In this document: positions 44,407 through 53,172 of the stretch, in pieces
Layout: each line of letters starts with the position of its first letter
Position numbering within the stretch: position 1 is the stretch's first letter
Source of the DNA: Acetobacteroides hydrogenigenes
Lineage (GTDB): Bacteria > Bacteroidota > Bacteroidia > Bacteroidales > ZOR0009
Assembly (NCBI RefSeq): GCF_004340205.1
Contig: NZ_SLWB01000010.1
Coordinates: 1 to 64,000 of the forward strand
Length of the DNA stretch: 64,000 nt
Direction: 5' to 3'
Program-made: the position numbers and the translations under genes
Notes under the pieces: model-generated
The model's input: the letters and a program-made list of their open reading frames with translations, nothing else
Databases searched by the model: none
Told to the model about the DNA's origin: nothing

Positions 44407-46323
44407 TTAATGATCAATCCCATACTTTTTCATCTTCAGGTAAAGCGTATTTCTGCTTATGCCCAGCGTTTTTGCCACCTGCGAAATGTTGCTATTTAGC
44501 TCCTTTATAGCCTCCTTAATCATCCTTTTCTCCATTTCATCCAGCGTAGTAAGGGTAACTTTAGATGATGAGCTACCCCTATGAGGCGTTGTACCAACTT
44601 CGGGAAGGTTCTTTACCTGATCTTTGGTCACATCCCAGACGATGTTGCCGTTCAGGTTCACCGTCTTTTCGATGAAGTTCTCCAGCTCGCGAACGTTGCC
44701 CGGCCAACTGTAGCTTAGCAGGAAGCGGTAAACCTCGGGCGATATCTCGGGCACATCCTTATTTAGCTTCAGCGCCTTCGAGTGTAGGAAGTAGTTAATC
44801 AGCATTGGAATGTCCTCCTTCCTTTCACGCAGCGATGGCAGCCGAAGGGGTATTACGCTTAATCGGTAGTATAGGTCTAAACGGAATCTACCTTCTTTTA
44901 TTTCCTCCTTTAAATCCTTGTTGGTAGCGGCAATAATGCGAACGTCAACGGGGATGTTCTTGGTTCCGCCAACGCGGGTTATTACCCCTTCCTGAATGAC
45001 CCGAAGCAGCTTTACCTGCATGTCGAGGGGCATTTCACCAATCTCATCTAAGAAAAGCGTACCTCCGTTGGCCAGTTCAAACTTACCGGGTTTACCACCC
45101 TTGCTCGCTCCGGTAAATGCACCGCTGTCGTAGCCAAACAGCTCGCTTTCGATAAGGGTTTCTGGTAGTGCACCGCAGTTTACTGCTACAAATCCGGCGT
45201 TCCTGCGGTTCGAGTAGTTGTGTATCGATTGGGCAAGCAGCTCCTTTCCGGTACCGCTTTCCCCATCAATTAGAATGGTAGATGGGCTGTTTGCAACAAT
45301 CTTGGCATATTCTATAACGCGCTGCATCTCGTAGCTCTCGCCGATGATATCCTCGAAGGTGTAACGCGCGTTCATCCCCGTAAACTTGTTCACGATGTTG
45401 TAAACGCGCTTCATCTCCCTAATAAGAATTACAGCACCTACAAACTCACCCTCAATAAAGGTGGGCAAAAGGTTTACCGCATATCGTTCTTTTATTGGTA
45501 CAATATCGAATACTACCTCCTCGTCGAAGATGCGCTCGTTACGTTTTAGGGTTGGCAGTGCCATTTCCCATTGTGGAAGAATGTCAGATATGTTGTAGCC
45601 TTTCAGCTCTTTTTCGCTTAAACCTAGTAGTGATAGCGCGGTTTTGTTGTGGCAAAGTACGTTTCCGTCTGCATTAACCGCAACCAGCCCGTGGTTAAGC
45701 GTATTGATGATGGTCGATAGTAGCTGGTTGCTGTGCTCCAAACTTTGCTGTGCTTGGCGATTCCGCACCTGAGTGCTGATCCCATCGGCTGCAGCACGCA
45801 CGATATTAATGGTGTTTGGTGCAACGCTTTCAGTTTTAAAGAAAATGGAGAGCACGGCAACAAGCGCATTCTCTTTGTCTAGCAAAGGTGCACTAACGCT
45901 CGTGTACTCGTTAAAGGTGAAGTAGAAATGGTCCTTGGCGGCTAATTGTATAGGTTGCTTCTCGTGTAAAACAATTCCGATTGATGTGCTGCCCAAGTTT
46001 TCCTCATCGGCAAAAGCACCTGGAATAAAGAATAGTTTTGCAGCTCCTTTCACCGATTGCGAATCTCCGTAGACTTTTAAGATGCACCCATCTTTATCGG
46101 TTAGCGCTAAAAAAGTACCTTTTTCGTTGAAGTAGCCGTTGAGCGCATGTTCCGAGGGCTCAGCAATAGAAATAAGTTCCTCATTGGCCGCTTGTCTTTC
46201 CATCAGCTCTTCTTTCGAAATGATTTTTGGACGAGGGGGCTGACGCCGTTCTAAACCAAAAGCCATACTTCGGGCAAATGAATGGCGGACGATTTCTTCG
46301 TATTTTTTTACGGAGTTAGTCAT
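44407..46323 (-). CDS. Sigma-54-dependent transcriptional activator (GAF-PAS-AAA-HTH, AcoR-like)
   Basis: 638 aa from ATG 46323. GAF-like sensor at about 50-205 ([33 protein letters not shown]), PAS domain at about 210-320 ([19 protein letters not shown]). The AAA+ domain has [17 protein letters not shown] (Walker A), the sigma-54 contact GAFTGA, and [13 protein letters not shown] (Walker B). The Fis-type helix-turn-helix at the end reads [24 protein letters not shown]. Senses a small ligand rather than phosphorylation. Its target genes are not obvious. A perfect -7 box at 46341-46348 makes the longer start at 46362 impossible. Confidence 0.93.
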   Translation of the reverse strand: MTNSVKKYEEIVRHSFARSMAFGLERRQPPRPKIISKEELMERQAANEELISIAEPSEHALNGYFNEKGTFLALTDKDGCILKVYGDSQSVKGAAKLFFIPGAFADEENLGSTSIGIVLHEKQPIQLAAKDHFYFTFNEYTSVSAPLLDKENALVAVLSIFFKTESVAPNTINIVRAAADGISTQVRNRQAQQSLEHSNQLLSTIINTLNHGLVAVNADGNVLCHNKTALSLLGLSEKELKGYNISDILPQWEMALPTLKRNERIFDEEVVFDIVPIKERYAVNLLPTFIEGEFVGAVILIREMKRVYNIVNKFTGMNARYTFEDIIGESYEMQRVIEYAKIVANSPSTILIDGESGTGKELLAQSIHNYSNRRNAGFVAVNCGALPETLIESELFGYDSGAFTGASKGGKPGKFELANGGTLFLDEIGEMPLDMQVKLLRVIQEGVITRVGGTKNIPVDVRIIAATNKDLKEEIKEGRFRLDLYYRLSVIPLRLPSLRERKEDIPMLINYFLHSKALKLNKDVPEISPEVYRFLLSYSWPGNVRELENFIEKTVNLNGNIVWDVTKDQVKNLPEVGTTPHRGSSSSKVTLTTLDEMEKRMIKEAIKELNSNISQVAKTLGISRNTLYLKMKKYGIDH

Positions 46324-46340
46324 AGTAGGTGTGTGTACGG

Positions 46341-46348
46341 CAAATGTA
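46341..46348 (-). promoter_or_regulatory. -7 box of the sigma-54 activator gene
   Basis: Minus strand TACATTTG, 17 bases before the ATG at 46323; predicted start near 46335. It decides the start codon choice. Confidence 0.7.
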
Positions 46349-46437
46349 ACAAATAATGGCAAGTTGTACTAAAAGTGAGCATTGTTGAGATGGAGCATAA
46401 AAACCTTTACTTTGTAGCCACAAATAATCGGCGATAG

Positions 46438-47121
46438 ATGGAGTTTGATAGTGAATACTTGCAAGAGCGTGTCCATGTTGTGGAAACTACCGATGGTTCA
46501 CAGACGCTCTCGATTGATGGAGGGATTGAGCATTACCATTCTATAAATGGAGCAATAGCCGAGGCGCTTCATGTTTATATAGATGCAGGGCTTGCACCAT
46601 TCGCTGGGCGAGAGGTTAATGTTTTTGAGGTTGGCTTTGGTACGGGCCTTAACGCTATGTTGGCCTATCAGTTTGCCGTTTGTAACGCTACTAAGGTGAA
46701 CTACACTTCCGTTGAGCGCTACCCTTTACCGTTGAATATTGTTGAAAAGTTTACCTATCCCGAGCAGGTCGAACTAGATAGAGAAAAATATTTCAACGCC
46801 CTTCATAGTGCGCCTTGGAATAGCAAGGTTGAACTCGATCCTTGCTTTACTCTGCAAAAAGTAGAGGTCGATCTGGTTGAGTACAGCCCATCTGCAGAAA
46901 TTGATGTTGTTTTCTTTGATGCTTTTGCTCCCGATTTGCAGCCCCAGCTTTGGTCGTTACAGGTCTTCGAAAGGATTTACAAGACTATGAATGCTGGTGG
47001 CGTGCTGGTAACCTATTCATCCAAAGGGTTTGTTAAAAATAATTTAAGAGAATCGGGATTTAATGTTAAGAGATTGCCAGGGCCTAAGGGTAAAAGACAT
47101 ATGATTTTAGCTCAAAAATAA
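46438..47121 (+). CDS. mnmD: MnmC-type tRNA U34 methyltransferase (MnmD)
   Basis: 227 aa. SAM-binding FEVGFGTGLNAMLAYQFA at about 63-80, TSVERYPLP, and the family motif DVVFFDAFAPDLQPQLWSLQVFERIY (about 159-184), ending VKRLPGPKGKRHMILA. It corresponds to the methyltransferase half of MnmC, encoded alone (DUF752 family). Completes mnm5s2U in the wobble position of Lys, Glu and Gln tRNAs. Divergent from the sigma-54 activator. Confidence 0.9.
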   Translation: MEFDSEYLQERVHVVETTDGSQTLSIDGGIEHYHSINGAIAEALHVYIDAGLAPFAGREVNVFEVGFGTGLNAMLAYQFAVCNATKVNYTSVERYPLPLNIVEKFTYPEQVELDREKYFNALHSAPWNSKVELDPCFTLQKVEVDLVEYSPSAEIDVVFFDAFAPDLQPQLWSLQVFERIYKTMNAGGVLVTYSSKGFVKNNLRESGFNVKRLPGPKGKRHMILAQK

Positions 47122-47176
47122 TTGGATTAACCATTGCGTGTTGGATGAATTTGCGTTAAATTCATTGCCAAATAGA

Positions 47177-47746
47177 ATGGTTATGTTTACAGCTAATAAT
47201 ACAGGAAAGCACGAGTTAACTTTAAGCGAGATAAAGCTCTCTTATATTGGATTGCCTTTTGTGGTAATAGTTTCATTATGTGGATTTTTGTATTATTCCA
47301 TTTGGGGGGTAGATCCTCTTATATGGGGAGTGCAAAAGTTTTTCTCATACATGGGGGTTCCTTTAGTTTTGATGGGGCTTTTTTTAAACGAATTTTTCTA
47401 TAGGCTTACGCTTGCCATATTTTGTAAGTTTCCAATGTCAACTTTTTGGTATGGATTTAATTTAGGACAGCTTATGAAGTGCGGCGATAGGGATATTCCT
47501 GCCGGTGTAAAATACTACCGTATTGCGCTGATATTGCCCCATCTAATTGTGGGCTTCTTTCCTTTAATATGGGGGATCGTAATTAACCATCCTACAATAT
47601 TTATCTTCGGTTTTCTTTTTACAATAGCATCGGTTGGCGATCTTGTTCTTCTTTGGGAAATGCGGCATCTAAAATCAGGAAATGCAGTAAGCGAGCTCCC
47701 ATCTCGCGAGGGGATTGCCGTAGAAGATGATGTGCTCGATGAGTAG
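47177..47746 (+). CDS. DUF3267-like membrane protein lacking the HExxH motif
   Basis: 189 aa from ATG 47177. Membrane helices at about 24-42, 57-72, 112-132 and 136-155. The second half, IPAGVKYYRIALILPHLIVGFFPLIWGI then FLFTIASVGDLVLLWEMRHL and SELPSREG, matches DUF3267, a family described as putative zinc peptidases. The expected HExxH is here N71-E-F-F-Y75: both histidines are lost, so a peptidase role is doubtful. An upstream GTG (47138) would add 13 residues. Follows mnmD by 55 bases. Confidence 0.75.
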   Translation: MVMFTANNTGKHELTLSEIKLSYIGLPFVVIVSLCGFLYYSIWGVDPLIWGVQKFFSYMGVPLVLMGLFLNEFFYRLTLAIFCKFPMSTFWYGFNLGQLMKCGDRDIPAGVKYYRIALILPHLIVGFFPLIWGIVINHPTIFIFGFLFTIASVGDLVLLWEMRHLKSGNAVSELPSREGIAVEDDVLDE

Positions 47747-47932
47747 CAAAATTTTAAGTTAAAACCCAATACTGAGTGGAGGCTTATTTAAATCGTATTG
47801 CGATCATTTGGTGGAGCTTTTACTATAAAACAACCAACTGTTAACCCGATTAAACTTTGTTAAAAGTCTACGTGCATAGAAAGCATTATGAAGGTTATAT
47901 GGTATCTTGTGAAGTGATATAAACAACTATTT

Positions 47933-48412
47933 ATGAGAAAAATGCTGGCGAAAAAACGTATCGCACTAGTAGCCCACGATAACTGTAAAAAAGATATGAT
48001 TCAGTGGGTTGAAAAGAATTCAGAAAGCTTAGTCGGTCACGATTTGATCTGTACTGGAACAACGGGTCGAATGATTGAAGATGCGCTCCGTCACAAGTAT
48101 GGCGATGAGGCTATCGATAAGGTTTCGATAAGCCGATTAAAATCCGGTCCTCTAGGGGGCGATCAGCAGCTAGGTTCGATGATTGCAGAAGGTAAAATTG
48201 ACGTGCTTATTTTCTTTTGGGATGCCATGCACGCGCAACCACACGATGTAGATGTTAAGGCTTTGCTACGTATTGCGTCGGTTTACAACATTCCAACCGC
48301 TCAAAATCGTTCAACTGCCGATTTTATTGTAACATCACCTATCCTGAGCAAGGAGTATACTCCAAAGGTGTACGATTACTCGAGTTACATCAGCCGTAAG
48401 ATCGATCTGTAG
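47933..48412 (+). CDS. mgsA: Methylglyoxal synthase
   Basis: 159 aa. KKRIALVAHDNCKKDMIQWV at 7-26, GTTGRMIED, the phosphate-binding KSGPLGGDQQLG (about 86-97), and FFWDAMHAQPHDVDVKALLRI with the catalytic Asp/His set. Converts dihydroxyacetone phosphate to methylglyoxal plus phosphate, an overflow route when phosphate is short or triose phosphates accumulate, for instance from glycerol-3-phosphate. Single gene with terminator. ATG at 47942 is an alternative start. Confidence 0.96.
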   Translation: MRKMLAKKRIALVAHDNCKKDMIQWVEKNSESLVGHDLICTGTTGRMIEDALRHKYGDEAIDKVSISRLKSGPLGGDQQLGSMIAEGKIDVLIFFWDAMHAQPHDVDVKALLRIASVYNIPTAQNRSTADFIVTSPILSKEYTPKVYDYSSYISRKIDL

Positions 48413-48434
48413 CCTTTCATTAGGTATCGTAAAC

Positions 48435-48461
48435 AAGCTGCTGCTCGAAAGGGCAGCTTTT
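48435..48461 (+). terminator. mgsA terminator
   Basis: AAGCTGC-TGCTCGAAAGG-GCAGCTTTT. The rest of 48462-48719 is the carA leader; no attenuator-like structure or exact -7 box stands out. Confidence 0.75.
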
Positions 48462-48719
48462 CTTGTTTTAGGGCATTTTGCTTTTTCGCAGATTCCCTTT
48501 TATAACTAGTCTTAAGTCAACGTTTAACGTGCTTTTAATCCGTTAAACTCTCCTAATCGAGTTGAGATGTTTGTTTTTATAAAACACGGGTAGTCAATGT
48601 TTTGATGGGTTGATTCTCTGTTGTTAAAAATAAGTCGTCTTTTACTTTCTCCCATAAAGCCGTAAGTTTACAAGGTTTTTCATTGCGAAAGGCCCTCCGT
48701 AACTTTATTAAACGCTTCA

Positions 48720-49802
48720 ATGGATCTTAAAAACGTTAAGCTTGTTCTGGAGGACGGCACTGAATTCATCGGTAAGTCTTTTGGCTACGAAGGATGCTCA
48801 GCAGGTGAGGTAGTTTTCAATACTGCCATGACCGGATATCCCGAGAGCCTCACCGACCCTTCTTACCGAGGTCAACTTCTAGTCCTCACCTATCCTCTTA
48901 TCGGAAACTATGGTGTTCCGGGTGCCAACCAAGAGGATAATCTCTTTAAATTTTACGAGTCCGATCAGCTCCACATCGATGGATTGATCATCTCTGACTA
49001 CTCTGAGGAGTACAGCCATTGGAATGCTAACGAAAGCTTAGGTGACTGGCTTAAGCGGAACAAGGTGCCCGGAATTACCGGGATTGACACTCGGGCGTTA
49101 ACCAAAATTCTTCGTGAAAGGGGTGCCATGATGGGCAAAATCGTTTTCGAAGGAGAGGATATTGCCTTCCGTGATCCTAACAAGGAGAACCTTGTAGACC
49201 AAGTCAGCACTAAAGATGTTAAGATTTACGGAGAAGGGCGGCATCGGGTAGTTTTGGTTGATTGTGGCGTTAAGAACAACATCATTCGTAACCTTATTAA
49301 GCGAGATGTGACGGTTGTTCGTGTTCCTTGGAACTACAATTTCCTAAATGAGGAGTATGATGGGCTGTTTATCTCAAACGGACCAGGCGACCCTAAGATG
49401 TGCGAGGCAACCATCAACCACTTAAAGGTGGCAATTACCCAGGATAAGCCTATTATGGGAATTTGTCTTGGCAATCAATTGCTTTCTTTAGCATCTGGAG
49501 CAAATACCTACAAGTTGAAGTATGGTCACCGCAGTCATAATCAGCCAGTTCTTCAGGTTGGGACAAACAGGGCGTTCGTAACTTCACAAAACCACGGTTT
49601 TGCTATTGACAACAACACCTTGAGCGGCGATTGGGAGCCTTACTTCATCAACCTAAACGACGGTACAAACGAGGGTGTGCGCCACAAAACAAAGCGTATC
49701 TTCTCGGCTCAGTTCCACCCCGAAGCTTCGAGTGGCCCAACTGATACCGAATTTTTGTTCGATGATTTCATCCGCAACATTGAGGCTTTCAAAGCCGAAT
49801 AG
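48720..49802 (+). CDS. carA: Carbamoyl-phosphate synthase small (glutaminase) subunit
   Basis: 360 aa. The N-terminal CPSase_sm_chain domain reads VLEDGTEFIGKSFGYEGCSAGEVVFNTAMTGYPESLTDPSY. The class I glutamine amidotransferase domain has LFISNGPGDP, the nucleophile in MGICLGNQLLSLA and the His-Glu in FSAQFHPEASSGP. Supplies ammonia to CarB for pyrimidine and arginine synthesis. 39 bases before carB on the same strand. Confidence 0.97.
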   Translation: MDLKNVKLVLEDGTEFIGKSFGYEGCSAGEVVFNTAMTGYPESLTDPSYRGQLLVLTYPLIGNYGVPGANQEDNLFKFYESDQLHIDGLIISDYSEEYSHWNANESLGDWLKRNKVPGITGIDTRALTKILRERGAMMGKIVFEGEDIAFRDPNKENLVDQVSTKDVKIYGEGRHRVVLVDCGVKNNIIRNLIKRDVTVVRVPWNYNFLNEEYDGLFISNGPGDPKMCEATINHLKVAITQDKPIMGICLGNQLLSLASGANTYKLKYGHRSHNQPVLQVGTNRAFVTSQNHGFAIDNNTLSGDWEPYFINLNDGTNEGVRHKTKRIFSAQFHPEASSGPTDTEFLFDDFIRNIEAFKAE

Positions 49803-49841
49803 CAACGTTTTTGCCGTTTAACCGATATTCGACATCAGATA

Positions 49842-52800
49842 ATGAGCGAAATAAAGAAATTTAAAAAGATAATCGTACTGGGTTCGGGTGCCCTTAAAAT
49901 TGGAGAGGCTGGCGAGTTCGACTACTCTGGTTCACAGGCTCTAAAGGCTCTCAAGGAAGAGGGAATCCAATCGGTGCTGATTAACCCAAATATTGCAACC
50001 GTTCAAACTTCCGAGGGTGTTGCAGATAAAATTTACTTCCTTCCTGTAACTCCATATTTTGTAGAGAAGGTTATCGAAAAGGAGCGTCCAGATGGGATTA
50101 TGCTCTCTTTCGGTGGACAAACTGCCCTTAACTGCGGTACGGAGCTTTTCGATTCGGGCGTTTTGGCAAAGTATGGTATCGAGGTTCTTGGAACACCGGT
50201 TCAAGCGATCAAAAATACCGAAGACCGCCAGCTTTTTGCCGACTTGCTCCACGAGATTGATGTTAAGACCCCTCGAAGCATCTCTTGTACTTCAGTTGAA
50301 GAAGCACTTAAGGCTTCGGAAGAACTAGGTTTCCCAATTATTGTTCGTGCTGCTTATACGCTTGGAGGTCAAGGTTCGGGTTTTTGCGATAACCGCGATG
50401 AACTGCTTAAACTTGCCGATAAAGCATTCTCGTACTCTCCACAAATCCTTGTCGAGGAATCGATCAAGGGTTGGAAAGAGGTAGAATACGAAGTGGTTCG
50501 CGACCGATTCGACAACTGTATTACGGTTTGTAACATGGAGAACTTCGACCCGCTTGGAATCCATACGGGTGAAAGTATCGTTGTTGCTCCATCGCAAACG
50601 CTTACCAATGCCGAGTATCATAAGCTTCGCCGTATTGCCATAAAGATTGTTCGCAAGGTGGGCATTGTGGGCGAGTGTAACGTTCAATATGCGCTCGATC
50701 CATACTCAGAGGATTACCGCGTTATCGAGGTTAATGCTCGTCTTTCGCGCTCTTCGGCACTTGCTTCTAAGGCCACGGGTTATCCGCTGGCGCACGTTGC
50801 TGCGAAGCTTGGCTTAGGCTATGGCTTGCATGAGCTAAAGAATGCGGTTACCAAAACTACTACTGCATTCTTCGAGCCTGCTCTAGATTACATCGTTTGT
50901 AAAATTCCTCGTTGGGATTTAAATAAGTTTATCGGCGTATCTAAGGAGATTGGCTCTAGCATGAAGTCAGTAGGAGAAGTAATGTCCATCGGTCGTACCT
51001 TCGAGGAGGCTATCCAAAAGGGACTTCGAATGGTTGGTCAGGGTATGCACGGTTTTGTTGGCAACAACGACCTCGTGTTCGACGATATAGACAAGGCGCT
51101 TTCTGAGCCAACCGATATGCGCGTGTATAGCATTGCTGCCGCTTTTGCTGCAGGATACGATATAGATAGGGTACACGATCTGACCAAAATAGACAAGTGG
51201 TTCCTCGTTAAATTAAAGTCGATTTTCGATACTAAGAAAGATTTACAAGAATATAGTAAGATCGAAAGCGTTCCTGCTGACATCCTGAAGGATGCTAAGC
51301 GAAAGGGATTCTCCGATTTCCAAATCGCCAGATTTGTGATTAAGGATGAGGAGCGTTCGATGCAGGATAGACTTCTTGAGGTTCGTAAGTATCGTAAGGG
51401 ATTAGGAATATTACCTTACATCAAGCAGATTGATACGCTTGCTGCTGAATATCCTGCAAAAACTAACTACCTGTATATAACATACAACGCTTCTGAAAAT
51501 GATATCGAACAGCCAAACGATAACCAATCGGTTGTGGTGCTTGGCTCCGGCGCTTATCGTATTGGAAGCTCAGTAGAGTTCGACTGGTGTTCGGTAAATG
51601 CTCTTCAAACCGTTCGTAAGCAGGGGCTTCGTGGGGTAATGATTAACTACAACCCCGAAACGGTTTCTACCGATTACGATGCCTGCGACCGTCTTTACTT
51701 CGATGAACTTACCTTTGAAAGGGTGATGGATATCATCGATTTCGAGACTCCTCAAGGGGTAATTGTATCTACGGGGGGGCAGATTGCCAATAATTTGGCT
51801 ATGAAGCTATACGACCAACAGGTATCGGTACTTGGAACCTCGCCGGTTGACATCGACCGAGCAGAGAATCGCCACAAGTTCTCCTCGCTTCTTGATGAGC
51901 TTAAGATAGATCAGCCACGTTGGAAGGAACTTACCTCGATGGACGATATTCATAAGTTTGTTGACGAGGTTGGATTCCCTGTGCTTATTCGTCCTTCATA
52001 TGTGCTTTCGGGTGCTGCCATGAATGTGGTGTCGAACCACTTCGAACTGGAGCACTTCCTTAAGCTTGCGGCGAATGTATCGAAGGAGTACCCTGTTGTA
52101 GTAACAGAATTCATTGAGAATGCTAAGGAAATTGAGATTGATGCAGTTGCAAACAAGGGTGAGGTAATTGCCTACGCTATCAGCGAGCATATTGAGTTTG
52201 CCGGGGTACACTCTGGCGATGCTACAATGGTTTTCCCTGCACAAAAGATTTACTTTGAAACGGCACGACGCATAAAGAAAATCGCTCGTCAGCTTGCAAA
52301 GGCGCTTAATATCACCGGACCATTTAATATGCAGTTCCTTGCAAAGGATAACGATATTAAGGTGATTGAGTGTAACCTGCGCGCATCGCGTAGCTTCCCA
52401 TTCGTATCGAAGGTGCTAAAAGTGAACTTCATTGAGTTGGCAACTAAGGTGATGCTCGGAATGGAGGTTCAGCGTCCTGATAAGTCAATTTTCGAACTAG
52501 ATTATATTGGTGTTAAGGCATCTCAGTTCTCGTTCTCGCGTCTTTCTAAAGCCGACCCTGTACTTGGTGTAGACATGGCATCGACAGGAGAGGTTGGTTG
52601 CATTGGCGAAAACTACTACGAGACGCTGCTTAAGGCGATGCTATCGGTGGGATATCGTGTGCCAAAGAAGAATATTCTTCTTTCCACGGGTGATGCTCGC
52701 TCAAAGATTGAGCTGCTGAACAGCGCCCGCATGCTTCGAGATAAGGGCTATAACCTATTTGCAACTAGAGGATCGGCTCAATTCCTGAACGATAATGGAA

Positions 52801-53069
52801 TTCAAGCAACCGTTCTTCACTGGCCAGATGAGGATGCTAAGCCAAATACGCTAGACTATCTTCGTGAAAAGAAGATTGACTTGGTGATAAATATTCCAAA
52901 GAACCTTACCAAAACAGAGTTGGCAAACGACTACACCATTCGTCGTAGCGCGGTAGATTTCAACATTCCGCTAATCACCAACGCACGTTTGGCAAGCGCA
53001 TTTGTGTACGCCATTTGCAAGTATGATTTGGATGATCTAAAAATTAAGAGCTGGGACGAGTATCGTTAA
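49842..53069 (+). CDS. carB: Carbamoyl-phosphate synthase large subunit
   Basis: 1075 aa, the family's full length. Two homologous ATP-grasp halves: the first with IIVLGSGALKIGEAGEFDYSGSQALKAL (about 8-35) and IIVRAAYTLGGQGSGF, the second with VVVLGSGAYRIGSSVEFDWC and VLIRPSYVLSGAAMNVV. A C-terminal MGS-like allosteric domain follows from about 940 (KNILLSTGDARSKIELLNSARML). Makes carbamoyl phosphate from bicarbonate, ammonia and two ATP. Ends at a strong terminator. Confidence 0.98.
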   Translation: MSEIKKFKKIIVLGSGALKIGEAGEFDYSGSQALKALKEEGIQSVLINPNIATVQTSEGVADKIYFLPVTPYFVEKVIEKERPDGIMLSFGGQTALNCGTELFDSGVLAKYGIEVLGTPVQAIKNTEDRQLFADLLHEIDVKTPRSISCTSVEEALKASEELGFPIIVRAAYTLGGQGSGFCDNRDELLKLADKAFSYSPQILVEESIKGWKEVEYEVVRDRFDNCITVCNMENFDPLGIHTGESIVVAPSQTLTNAEYHKLRRIAIKIVRKVGIVGECNVQYALDPYSEDYRVIEVNARLSRSSALASKATGYPLAHVAAKLGLGYGLHELKNAVTKTTTAFFEPALDYIVCKIPRWDLNKFIGVSKEIGSSMKSVGEVMSIGRTFEEAIQKGLRMVGQGMHGFVGNNDLVFDDIDKALSEPTDMRVYSIAAAFAAGYDIDRVHDLTKIDKWFLVKLKSIFDTKKDLQEYSKIESVPADILKDAKRKGFSDFQIARFVIKDEERSMQDRLLEVRKYRKGLGILPYIKQIDTLAAEYPAKTNYLYITYNASENDIEQPNDNQSVVVLGSGAYRIGSSVEFDWCSVNALQTVRKQGLRGVMINYNPETVSTDYDACDRLYFDELTFERVMDIIDFETPQGVIVSTGGQIANNLAMKLYDQQVSVLGTSPVDIDRAENRHKFSSLLDELKIDQPRWKELTSMDDIHKFVDEVGFPVLIRPSYVLSGAAMNVVSNHFELEHFLKLAANVSKEYPVVVTEFIENAKEIEIDAVANKGEVIAYAISEHIEFAGVHSGDATMVFPAQKIYFETARRIKKIARQLAKALNITGPFNMQFLAKDNDIKVIECNLRASRSFPFVSKVLKVNFIELATKVMLGMEVQRPDKSIFELDYIGVKASQFSFSRLSKADPVLGVDMASTGEVGCIGENYYETLLKAMLSVGYRVPKKNILLSTGDARSKIELLNSARMLRDKGYNLFATRGSAQFLNDNGIQATVLHWPDEDAKPNTLDYLREKKIDLVINIPKNLTKTELANDYTIRRSAVDFNIPLITNARLASAFVYAICKYDLDDLKIKSWDEYR

Positions 53070-53086
53070 CAGCATATTTATCAGCA

Positions 53087-53124
53087 CAAAAAGGCCGGAA
53101 ATTGTTTTGATTTCCGGCTTTTTT
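53087..53124 (+). terminator. carAB terminator
   Basis: AAAAAGGCCGGAAAT-TGTTTTG-ATTTCCGGCTTTTTTA, 18 bases after the carB stop. Confidence 0.93.
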
Positions 53125-53172
53125 ATATATTTAGGATTGAGAAAACTATTGAGAACCACTCATTTTTTCGCA

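Noticed and set aside
53107-53172. Earlier start for comEC
   Set aside because: It would lie in the 3' arm and T tract of the carB terminator.
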